DNA of 15,948 bases, taken from positions 1 through 15,948 of the forward strand of contig DNMQ01000372.1 of NCBI GenBank assembly GCA_003488145.1, read 5' to 3'. Shown in pieces: positions 8,425-14,287 of the stretch. Below the pieces are notes generated by a model, which ran no database searches, had not been told where the DNA came from, and saw only the letters and a list, made by a program, of their open reading frames with translations. The translations under genes and the position numbers were made by a program. This stretch comes from Pseudomonas sp. (GTDB taxonomy: Bacteria > Pseudomonadota > Gammaproteobacteria > Pseudomonadales > Pseudomonadaceae). Positions within the stretch are counted from its first letter, which is position 1. Each line of letters opens with the position of its first letter.

Positions 8425-9183
8425 TCAGTGCGGCCGCGACGCAGGCTGGCCGTGGTTGCGTTCGAGGTCGTGCTTGACCTGGCCGGCCAATTGCTCGCCT
8501 TCGGCGCTGGCCATCGCATAGCCCTCGCGGGCCTTGTCCTTGATCTTGCCGGTCAGCTCGTCGCTCTTCTGGCCCATCAGTTCGTCTTCACGACGGGTCG
8601 GTGGGACCGAGGCCGCCAGCAGCGCGCCGAGGGCTATGCCCATGGCGCCCAATGCCAGCGGTTGCTCGTTGAGCAGCTGAGTGAACCCGCCGCGCGCACG
8701 GTCTGCGGTATGCCGCAGGCTTTCCGCGGCGTGCCGGCTGGAGTCACCGACGCGATGACGGGCATTGCCCAGTGAGCTGGAGGCGCTATGGCTCATCTGC
8801 GCAGCCTTTTCCTTGATGCCGGTGCCCTGCTGCTTGAGCCCAGAGGCCTTGGCGGCGAGCTTGTCGGTCATCGACGGACCGGTCGAAGCGCTATCGCTGT
8901 AATCCGGGCGGCGATTCTGCCCGGCCATCAGCCATACTAGACCGATGGAGGTGAGCAGCGTCGGGACCGGATTGGCCTTAACGGTATCGGTGAGGTTATG
9001 CAGGAACTCGCCACCCCCGCCTTTGGCGTAGCCGAGCGCGGTATCGATCATCTGCCCCGGGGAGAGCTTGCTTTCCAGCGCGTGGACGATGTTGCCGATT
9101 TCGGCGCGCTGCTGGTCGATCTCGCGCTCCAGCGTGTCGGGGTCCTTTTGTGCTTCTACGTCTACCTGGTTATGCGTGCTCAT
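8425..9183 (-). CDS. DUF3618 family protein
   Basis: The 252-residue protein has the DUF3618 signature near its start (DPDTLEREIDQQRAEIGNIVHALESKLSPGQMIDTAL), with a hydrophobic segment at about 73-87 (PVPTLLTSIGLVWLMAG). A charged, Ser/Ala/Gln-rich helical middle resembles LEA or YtxH-like proteins, a second hydrophobic segment is LALGAMGIALGALLAASVPP, and the C-terminal region is again hydrophilic with a KIKDKAREGY pattern. It probably attaches to the inner membrane at two points. The ATG overlaps the stop of the upstream gene by 4 bases (ATGA), so it is translationally coupled and third in its operon. No enzymatic motif is visible. Homologous gene sets are common in pseudomonads and rhizobia and are thought to relate to envelope or osmotic stress; that role is inference. 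No terminator separates it from the tRNA. Confidence 0.85.
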   Translation of the reverse strand: MSTHNQVDVEAQKDPDTLEREIDQQRAEIGNIVHALESKLSPGQMIDTALGYAKGGGGEFLHNLTDTVKANPVPTLLTSIGLVWLMAGQNRRPDYSDSASTGPSMTDKLAAKASGLKQQGTGIKEKAAQMSHSASSSLGNARHRVGDSSRHAAESLRHTADRARGGFTQLLNEQPLALGAMGIALGALLAASVPPTRREDELMGQKSDELTGKIKDKAREGYAMASAEGEQLAGQVKHDLERNHGQPASRPH

Positions 9184-9605
9184 GCGTGCCCCCTTACGAC
9201 TTCTTTATCCTTCTGCAGCGAATGGATGGTGCGGTCGGGTTTGAACGAAGAGGCTTCGAACTTCTTCTTGCCGGCCGAGACCATGATCATGCCGATGACC
9301 ACTACGACCACGCCGACGATCAACGCGGCGAGCCAGGGTTCCATCATGGTGCTGAGAAAGTAGACCGCCGACATAAGCAGGATGATGAAGCCGGCCAGGA
9401 GCACCGCACCGCCGGTTGCGACGCTGGCGGCACCGGCCTTGGTGGCACGCAGTGATTCGTTCAGCTCGGCCTTGGCCAGCGCCAGTTCCTTGGTGAACAG
9501 CGACGGTACTTCACGGGTCAGCTGCCGTAGCAAACCGCCGACCGAATTATCGTGCTCGGGGTTGCCGGGTTCGTAAGGCGTATTGAGGTTGCGTTGTTCG
9601 TTCAT
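9180..9605 (-). CDS. Holin-X-like membrane protein (phage holin family/DUF1469 type)
   Basis: The 141-residue protein has a soluble N-terminus, an amphipathic segment (VGGLLRQLTREVPSLFTKELALAKAELNESL) typical of the putative Actinobacterial holin-X family (PF07332), two transmembrane helices at about 60-82 and 88-110, and a basic C-terminal tail. Despite the family name, there is no lysis cassette here: the neighbours are a DUF3618 protein and a low-complexity protein, so a structural or stress role at the inner membrane is likelier than cell lysis. It is the middle gene of a tight operon, overlapping both neighbours by ATGA. The family call is confident; the function is unknown. Confidence 0.85.
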   Translation of the reverse strand: MNEQRNLNTPYEPGNPEHDNSVGGLLRQLTREVPSLFTKELALAKAELNESLRATKAGAASVATGGAVLLAGFIILLMSAVYFLSTMMEPWLAALIVGVVVVVIGMIMVSAGKKKFEASSFKPDRTIHSLQKDKEVVRGHA

Positions 9606-10384
9606 CGATTAAGCCCTCCGTTCGTGCCTTTGCCAGTGCTGCCAACGCCGTTGCTGCCTACGCCATTGTTGCTGCCCGTGTTCGGCGCCATGCCAGCGTT
9701 GCTCACACCGCCGACGGTATTGCTCGGTGTACCACTGGAAATGCGCGAGTCCAGGTCGGACTGACTCGGCAGCGTCTCGGCGGTCACGTCTGCCGGCACG
9801 CCGAGCGGCGAAGTCGGATGCGGGCGACTGGCGTCGGAATGGCCGTAATCGGTCGTCGGTTCACGCGTTGTGGATTCAGCGCGATGGCTGGACGCGCGGG
9901 CGAAACGAGTCAGGCCGAAGCCAAGTGCAACGCTGCCGGCAATGAACAGGCCGGGATTGTTGCGAGCCAGACGGTTCACCTCGCCCACCAGCTCATCGAC
10001 GCTCTTGCCGCGCAGGTTGTCGGCCAGCTCGACCATGCTCTGCGCCATGTCGGAGACGTAATGGGAAAGGCCAGTGCGATCCTGGTTTTCAAGTTCTGCC
10101 GCTGCTGCCTTGGCACTCTGCGCAACCTTTTCCAGCTCATCGGCGGCCGTACCGCGGTAGCTGTCCAGCTGAGCCTTGCCTTGGTTCTTCACCTGCTCGC
10201 CGGCCTCGCGCGCCTTCGCCTTGAGTTCCTCGGCACTCGGAGCGGAAGCGGAGCTGCTTGCCTGCGTGGTGCCTGCCTGGCCTGTCTGGCCGGTGGGCTG
10301 AGCGGGAGCGCTCGTTGACTGCGCGTTGGCGTCGGTTCTGGCTTGGCCGCCGTAACCTGTGATCTCTTCATCGGGTGTCGTCAT
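9602..10384 (-). CDS. Low-complexity membrane-associated protein, first gene of the DUF1469-DUF3618 operon
   Basis: The start is the ATG at 10384, preceded by AAGGTGG at five bases; the frame also opens from a GTG at 10393 that overlaps this site. The 260-residue product has an N-terminal Ser/Ala/Thr/Gln-rich stretch, a helical heptad-like segment (AEELKAKAREAGEQVKNQG to KAAAAELENQ), a short amphipathic region with KSVDELVGEVNRLARNNP, one hydrophobic segment (GLFIAGSVALGFGLTRFA) and a disordered C-terminus built of Gly/Asn/Ser/Thr (SNNGVGSNGVGSTGKGTNGG). I do not recognise a named domain with confidence; similar proteins are sometimes annotated as nutrient-deprivation-induced. It overlaps the holin-like gene by 4 bases. 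A cytoplasmic, coiled-coil, membrane-tethered scaffold is the best reading. Confidence 0.75.
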   Translation of the reverse strand: MTTPDEEITGYGGQARTDANAQSTSAPAQPTGQTGQAGTTQASSSASAPSAEELKAKAREAGEQVKNQGKAQLDSYRGTAADELEKVAQSAKAAAAELENQDRTGLSHYVSDMAQSMVELADNLRGKSVDELVGEVNRLARNNPGLFIAGSVALGFGLTRFARASSHRAESTTREPTTDYGHSDASRPHPTSPLGVPADVTAETLPSQSDLDSRISSGTPSNTVGGVSNAGMAPNTGSNNGVGSNGVGSTGKGTNGGLNR

Positions 10385-10787
10385 TTTGTCCACCTTTTAT
10401 AGGGTCATAGGGTTTGGCCGGATGACCACGGTCCGTGAAGCACAGCAGTGCGGGGTTCCGCGGCTGTGCGATTTCAGTACGCACATAAATGGTGACCGGA
10501 CCCAAATTTTCGAGTTCCGTGTTTCTGGCCAAGCGGTACGGGCCTTCGAGGACCGAGTTCAGCTATGCCGCACGGCAGGAAGGAAGGACGTGGAACAGCG
10601 AAATCTGGTGGCGATCTGCCCGCGATTGGCGCGCAGCTGGCATGCGGCTTGGCTTGGGGGGAATGCGAAGGGCGAACAAGCGGAACGGCGGGAATGGCAG
10701 CGATGGTGACCATTGGGTCAGCTCGTTGGCGATCACCCCGTCACAGCGAGCCGACGAGCTGTAATCAGCCAATACCGTATAGGAACG
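10385..10787 (+). other. Gene-free stretch upstream of the three-gene operon
   Basis: Open frames on both strands here look like random GC-rich translation and lack good start sites. On the minus strand GAACTC (10517-10512) lies 16 bases from TCACC (10495-10491), a loose match to the AlgU/SigE stress promoter pattern GAACTT-N16-TCTGA, with a poor -10. A hairpin candidate pairs CACAGC (10441-10446) with GCTGTG (10463-10468) and encloses GCGG/CCGC around a GGTT loop; it would be in the operon's 5' leader. A longer inverted repeat is listed separately. Confidence 0.45.
10719..10761. repeat. Long inverted repeat in gene-free DNA
   Basis: CAGCTCGTTGGC (10719-10730) and GCCGACGAGCTG (10750-10761) are complementary at 11 of 12 positions. 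The odd position is a G-U wobble if transcribed on the plus strand but a C-A mismatch on the minus strand. The loop is 19 bases, and no U-run follows on either side. Confidence 0.6.
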
Positions 10788-10812
10788 CAAAAACGGGCCC
10801 CTGGGGCCCGTT
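10788..10812 (-). terminator. Rho-independent terminator of the GH5 gene
   Basis: AACGGGCCC (10812-10804, minus strand) pairs perfectly with GGGCCCGTT (10800-10792) around CAG, followed by a run of five T (10793-10789). It lies 20 bases past the stop of the glycoside hydrolase gene. Confidence 0.9.
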
Positions 10813-10832
10813 CTTGTTTGGATCGCTTGTCG

Positions 10833-12911
10833 TTACAGCGGACCGATGCTGGTGCAGCTGTTTGCGGCTTTGGCGTGCTTCTGCAGAACCGGCAGCTGCG
10901 GACGGTACTTGCCACTGCTCACGTCCAGCGACATGGCGTACTCACCCCACCAGGGACCGGCAGCCCAGTAGGTGCTCGGGATGCAGTTCTGACGCAGGTA
11001 AGCCAGCAGGTTGTCGGTCGCGACGATGGCCGAGGGCGAGAAGTCCGGTACGCCATGCTCACCGATGTAGCCGCGCAGCTTGTTCTGCTTGAGCCAGTCG
11101 ACGAAGGGCTTGACGCGATTGACACCAATCATCGGGTCGAACTTCTCGGCCTTGTCGAAGTAGTTGCCCGAGAAATCCTTGTCCACGTACATGTGCGCTT
11201 CATAAACCAGGTTGTTCTTCGGATCACGCATCCACGGGTTGGTGACCAGCTGGGTGTTGTAGTGCGGCCAGTGGAAGGCGCTCGACCAGCGATCGCCCGC
11301 TACGTAGATCCAGCGTTTGGAGTCGACGGTGCGGATTGCCTGAGCAGCAGCCAGGGCAGCTTGCGGCCAGAGCCCGTTGGTGGAGTGCGGCTCGTTCATC
11401 AGGCCGTAGCCCTCGACGGCAGGATGGTTGACCACCTGCTGCACGATCTGCTTCCACACCGCAGCGAAGGAACTGATGGGCACTTCTTTGGAGCCGATCA
11501 GCTTGCCGTAGTAACGGTAGTAGTTGTGCAGGTCGAGGATCACCTTGACGTTGTGCTTGTGCGCGAAGTCCAGCGACTGCTTCAGGCGGGCGAACTCCTC
11601 AGCGTTCAGCGGAGAGTTCAGCTTGGGCTGGATTCGCTCCCAGAGGAACGGCAGGCGAACCAGCGGCATGCCCAGGTCGGAGTACTTCTTGTAGTACGAC
11701 TCGGCCGGGTAGGTGTAGTTGGTGCCATGCTTGCCCGGAACAACCGACGGGCCGAAGCCTGCGCCGGACAGGTTGACGCCAACCAGCAGCGGCTTGCCGT
11801 TGGTGGTGTCAGGTGCGGTAGGCGCAGGCGCCGGTGCTGCTTCTACCGGCGGAGTAGTCAGAGCCGGAGACGAAGGAGTGCTGGTCGATGTGCTGACCAC
11901 CGAGATGGTCTTCGGATAGCCCAGCGTGGTGCCATTGATCACAGCGCCGTCGAGAAAGACGCTCATGTTGCTGCCCACCAGCTGAGTGCGCAGCACCTTG
12001 CGGGTCTGGCCGTCAGCGAGCTTCACCACAGCGCCAGACTTGAACGCTGCCACGTTGGCGCTGCTTGCCTGAATAGAGAAGGCGGCAGCAGTACGGAACA
12101 TACCGTTCAGCCAATGAGTATTGGTGTAGTTGTTCAGGTTACTGGTCGCAATGACTGAGTTAGTCGGAGCAGTAGGCGCCGGAGCCGGGCTGGTAGTAGA
12201 GGTTGTCGCCAGCGACAACTTGTTGGGTGCGCCGACCACACTCCCGTTAACTGCCGCACCCTCGAGATAGACGCTCATATTTGCGCCGACAACTTGCACC
12301 TGGGTAACTTTGCGGACCTGGCCATCCGCCAGTTTTGCCGACGCACCAACTTTGAAAGCGGCCTTGTTGGCAGCACTTGCTGGAATGGAGAAGCCCGGCG
12401 ACTTGCGCCATACCCCATTGAGCCAATCGGTATTAGTGAATGCATTGATGCTGGTCGAGTGTGCAGCAACGGTAGTCGGTGCAGTGACCGGAGCGGTGGA
12501 AGTTATCGGCGCCGTTACGGCCGTACTACCGATGGTGACCACCTGCGGTGCGCCAACCTTGTTGCCGTCCAGTTTTGCACCTTCCAGAAAGACGCTCATG
12601 TTGCTGCCGACGATCTGCGCGCGGCTGATCTTGCGTACCTGACCGTCTGCCAGTCGTACCGAAACGCCGGCCACGAACGCGGTGCGGTTTGCCGAGGTAG
12701 CCGGGATCGAGAAGCCGGCGCCGGTGCGCCAGACACCGTTCAGCCAATCGGTGTTGGTGAACGCGTTGATCTTGGCGGAAACCGATACAGCGGCAACCGT
12801 GGATGCAGCGGCATAAGGCGTGGTTACAACAGTGACGCCACCCAGAAGAACAGCGGCGGCGATGGAAGCGACGAGTGCCTTGCGGGCACCGGAAAACAGG
12901 TTGGTGGACAT
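10833..12911 (-). CDS. Secreted glycoside hydrolase family 5 enzyme (cellulase-like) with three N-terminal repeat modules
   Basis: The 692-residue protein starts at an ATG with GGAGAG five bases upstream. It has a Sec signal peptide (basic start, hydrophobic core 11-30, cleavage near YAAA/S at about 37). Three ~80-residue repeats follow at 48-127, 155-234 and 259-338, joined by Pro/Thr/Ala linkers, then a GH5 catalytic domain at about 375-680. Catalytic landmarks are the acid/base E507 in GYGLMNEPHS, the nucleophile E618 in GYIGEHGVP, a strand-1/2 region with RLPFLWERIQP, DLHNYY at 460-465 and H573/Y575 in EAHMYVD. GH5 enzymes cleave beta-linked glucans or mannans with retention; which polysaccharide is not visible. 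Cys643 and Cys686 could form a disulfide. Export beyond the periplasm by type II secretion is possible. The gene stands alone with its own terminator, divergent from DUF2945. The repeats are not one I can name. Confidence 0.88.
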   Translation of the reverse strand: MSTNLFSGARKALVASIAAAVLLGGVTVVTTPYAAASTVAAVSVSAKINAFTNTDWLNGVWRTGAGFSIPATSANRTAFVAGVSVRLADGQVRKISRAQIVGSNMSVFLEGAKLDGNKVGAPQVVTIGSTAVTAPITSTAPVTAPTTVAAHSTSINAFTNTDWLNGVWRKSPGFSIPASAANKAAFKVGASAKLADGQVRKVTQVQVVGANMSVYLEGAAVNGSVVGAPNKLSLATTSTTSPAPAPTAPTNSVIATSNLNNYTNTHWLNGMFRTAAAFSIQASSANVAAFKSGAVVKLADGQTRKVLRTQLVGSNMSVFLDGAVINGTTLGYPKTISVVSTSTSTPSSPALTTPPVEAAPAPAPTAPDTTNGKPLLVGVNLSGAGFGPSVVPGKHGTNYTYPAESYYKKYSDLGMPLVRLPFLWERIQPKLNSPLNAEEFARLKQSLDFAHKHNVKVILDLHNYYRYYGKLIGSKEVPISSFAAVWKQIVQQVVNHPAVEGYGLMNEPHSTNGLWPQAALAAAQAIRTVDSKRWIYVAGDRWSSAFHWPHYNTQLVTNPWMRDPKNNLVYEAHMYVDKDFSGNYFDKAEKFDPMIGVNRVKPFVDWLKQNKLRGYIGEHGVPDFSPSAIVATDNLLAYLRQNCIPSTYWAAGPWWGEYAMSLDVSSGKYRPQLPVLQKHAKAANSCTSIGPL
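11898..12137 (-). repeat. GH5 N-terminal module, copy 3
   Basis: This codes for residues 259-338. It is the most divergent copy (LNNYTNTHWLNGMFRTAAAF), but keeps KLADGQTRK, SNMSVFLDGAVING and the YPKTISV end. It is 104 residues downstream of copy 2 and is followed by a Ser/Thr/Pro/Ala linker of about 35 residues into the catalytic domain. Confidence 0.82.
12210..12449 (-). repeat. GH5 N-terminal module, copy 2
   Basis: This codes for residues 155-234. It begins INAFTNTDWLNGVWRKSPGF, nearly identical to copy 1 at its start, with KLADGQVRK and ANMSVYLEGAAVNG later. It is 107 residues downstream of copy 1, with a Thr/Pro/Ala linker between. Confidence 0.85.
12531..12770 (-). repeat. GH5 N-terminal module, copy 1
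   Basis: This codes for residues 48-127. It begins INAFTNTDWLNGVWR and contains RLADGQVRK, SNMSVFLEGAKLDG and VGAPQVVTI. The pattern of short beta strands around DGQ and NMSV suggests a small beta domain. Confidence 0.85.
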
Positions 12912-12937
12912 TGAGTCTCTCCGGAACTTACTACTTC

Positions 12938-12952
12938 AAAGGCCGAGCCTTT
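12938..12952 (-). other. Small leader hairpin upstream of the GH5 ribosome binding site
   Basis: AAAGGC pairs with GCCTTT around a 3-base loop in the minus-strand leader, 26 bases before the GH5 start and about 15 before GGAGAG. It could affect translation or be incidental. Confidence 0.4.
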
Positions 12953-13102
12953 AAAAAGTGACGGGAGGTCGATAAGTCGTGGGGCGTTGCTCTTGAGGAG
13001 GGCCGCGGTGTCACAACAAACGAACCGTTCAACAAGAAATTTCCCGCCGTCCACCCCCTGAACAAACCGGTAAATCGTCTTGCGTGGCGGCTTTATAATA
13101 GG

Positions 13103-13120
13103 TTCCAAAAATTAATGGAA
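13103..13120. repeat. Dyad TTCCA-N8-TGGAA near the presumed GH5 promoter
   Basis: TTCCA (13103-13107) and TGGAA (13116-13120) are perfect inverted half-sites separated by eight A/T bases, centred about 200 bases before the GH5 start and just upstream of the TATTAT/TATAAA candidates. The spacing of half-sites, about one helical turn and a half, suits a dimeric regulator, but no regulator can be named. Confidence 0.4.
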
Positions 13121-13152
13121 ATTTTTTTGTCAGTAATAGATCGCCAGAAAAA

Positions 13153-13198
13153 CGCCATACAGGGCAAATAACATTAAGTTGCCATTACTCATATGGCG
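13153..13198. repeat. Nested inverted repeat in the divergent region
   Basis: The outer arms CGCCATA (13153-13159) and TATGGCG (13192-13198) are perfect, and within them GGCAA (13163-13167) pairs with TTGCC (13179-13183). The loop is 11 A/T-rich bases. Being symmetric, it could be a DNA operator or a hairpin in either transcript. Confidence 0.55.
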
Positions 13199-13259
13199 AT
13201 AGCTGTCGAATTGATATTACGTTTAACCGCCCTAGTTGGTTGCCTGGCGCCAAAATAAG

Positions 13260-13401
13260 CGTCGGCTTTTTGAACTTCTGCGGTCTTAAGAGGGATTAAC
13301 CGCTATCGGGCTTGCCGACGAACGGTATATAGCAGAGGAGCTGATAGCCGTCTGTTAGGGGCTAAGAAACTGGCTGCTGGAGGTAACCGATCTTCGTCGG
13401 C
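13260..13401 (+). promoter_or_regulatory. Candidate structured 5' leader (possible RNA switch) before DUF2945
   Basis: Hand pairing finds a 9-bp perfect stem GCCGACGAA (13314-13322) with TTCGTCGGC (13393-13401), continued after a 3-base bulge by CGGT (13323-13326) with ACCG (13386-13389). Inside it are two further nested stems, AGCAG (13331-13335) with CTGCT (13374-13378) and TAGCC (13345-13349) with GGCTA (13360-13364). An upstream segment CGTCGGC (13260-13266) can pair instead with 13314-13320, and that alternative encloses GCGGT/ACCGC (13280-13284, 13299-13303). The two forms exclude each other. The main stem ends 36 bases before the DUF2945 ribosome binding site. No known riboswitch family is recognised. 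Confidence 0.45.
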
Positions 13402-13445
13402 AGATGACTGTCGGATGCCTTACCGAACAATGAAACGGAGGCACC

Positions 13446-13658
13446 ATGAGCCATAAGTACAAAGTGGGCGATCACGTCAGCTGGAACTCGGAAGTAGGAC
13501 GGGTCAGTGGCCACATCACCCGCGTGCACACGGCTGACACCGAATTCATGGGCCGCACACGGCACGCCAGCCCGGATGCCCCGCAATACGAGATCAAGAG
13601 CGACAAGACCGATCATGTGGCGATGCATAAAGAGTCGGCACTCAGGAAGCTGAGCTGA
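13446..13658 (+). CDS. DUF2945 (hypervirulence-associated TUDOR-like) small protein
   Basis: The 70-residue protein matches the DUF2945/HVA1 TUDOR-domain family along its whole length: KYKVGDHVSWNSEVGRVSGHITRVHT, then a central RHASPDAPQYEIKSDKTDHVAMHKESALRKL. The pattern is a small SH3/TUDOR-like barrel, a fold often used for protein or nucleic acid contacts; the function in bacteria is not settled. GGAGG (13437-13441) lies four bases before the ATG. It is followed after only three bases by the DUF488 gene, so the two form an operon. A long structured region precedes it. Confidence 0.88.
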   Translation: MSHKYKVGDHVSWNSEVGRVSGHITRVHTADTEFMGRTRHASPDAPQYEIKSDKTDHVAMHKESALRKLS

Positions 13659-13661
13659 GGC

Positions 13662-14243
13662 ATGGTTCAGCCAGCCACGGTGTGGACCATCGGCCACTCG
13701 ACGCGCTCTCTGGAGCAGCTGATCGAGATACTGCGCCACCATCAGATCGAGGCCATCGCCGACGTCCGCCGCTTTCCCGGCTCACGGCGATTGCCGCAGT
13801 TCGGCGAGGCAGCGCTGCGCGAAGGTCTGGAAGCGCACGGGCTGCACTATCAATGGATCGAAGAGCTGGGCGGCAGACGGCGACCTCTGAAGGATTCGCC
13901 AAGCCTGGCCTGGCGCAACAGCTCCTTTCGCGGCTATGCCGATCATTTGCGCAGCGATGAATTCAACCGCGGTCTGCAGCGCCTACTGGAAATGGCGGCC
14001 CAGCGACGCACGGCAATGATGTGCGCCGAGGTGCTCTGGTGGCGCTGCCATCGTTCGCTGGTTTCGGACGTGTTGAAAATACGCGGCATCGAAGTCCTGC
14101 ATATCCAGGACGAGAAGCCGCCGGCCGCCCACCCGTTCACCGCCCCTGCCCGTCTGGTCGACGGGCAGCTGAGCTATGCGGAGGGCAACGGCGAGTCATT
14201 GAGAAAGGAAGTCGGCAGCGGGCAGATCAATCTGGATCTGTAG
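13662..14243 (+). CDS. DUF488 domain protein
   Basis: The 193-residue protein carries the DUF488 hallmarks: TIGHSTRSLEQLIEIL near residue 9, IADVRRFPGSRRLPQF near 32-47, the aromatic stretch HYQWIEELGGRR, WRNSSFRGYADHL, and the Cys/His motif MCAEVLWWRCHRS. The conserved His, Asp, Arg and Cys residues suggest a catalytic or metal site, but no reaction has been established for the family. The start ATG at 13662 follows the DUF2945 stop by three bases and uses a TGAGG that overlaps that stop, indicating coupled translation. Length is typical. The gene converges with cvfB across a hairpin. Confidence 0.88.
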   Translation: MVQPATVWTIGHSTRSLEQLIEILRHHQIEAIADVRRFPGSRRLPQFGEAALREGLEAHGLHYQWIEELGGRRRPLKDSPSLAWRNSSFRGYADHLRSDEFNRGLQRLLEMAAQRRTAMMCAEVLWWRCHRSLVSDVLKIRGIEVLHIQDEKPPAAHPFTAPARLVDGQLSYAEGNGESLRKEVGSGQINLDL

Positions 14244-14251
14244 CGGCCACC

Positions 14252-14272
14252 GGGTGGTCATTGCGACCACCC
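14252..14272. terminator. Hairpin between convergent DUF488 and cvfB genes
   Basis: GGGTGGTC (14252-14259) pairs with GACCACCC (14265-14272) around ATTGC. No U-run follows on either strand, so as an intrinsic terminator it is weak, but it is the only stem in the 44-base gap between convergent stops. Confidence 0.45.
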
Positions 14273-14287
14273 CGCTATGGGGTTGGC

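Larger units (their letters stand above)
12912..13445. other. AT-richer 534-base divergent intergenic region between GH5 and DUF2945
   Basis: No convincing gene is present; a minus-strand frame at 12824-13108 runs out of phase into the GH5 gene and is a shadow. The stretch 13090-13260 is visibly more AT-rich than the surrounding genes. It should hold both promoters. Specific dyads and a structured leader are listed separately. On the minus strand TATTAT/TATAAA around 13100-13092 are plausible -10 elements for GH5, giving a leader of roughly 180 bases. Confidence 0.6.

Noticed and set aside
9180..9605. Prophage lysis gene, suggested by the holin family name
   Set aside because: No endolysin, spanin or structural phage gene nearby; the operon context is envelope-type proteins.
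10713..12158. 481-codon open frame opposite the GH5 gene
   Set aside because: The minus strand has a signal peptide, repeats and GH5 catalytic motifs; the plus-strand frame has none.
13153..13325. Possible c-di-GMP-I (GEMM) riboswitch
   Set aside because: The conserved GEMM core and tetraloop-receptor elements are not seen on either strand; only generic stems are present.
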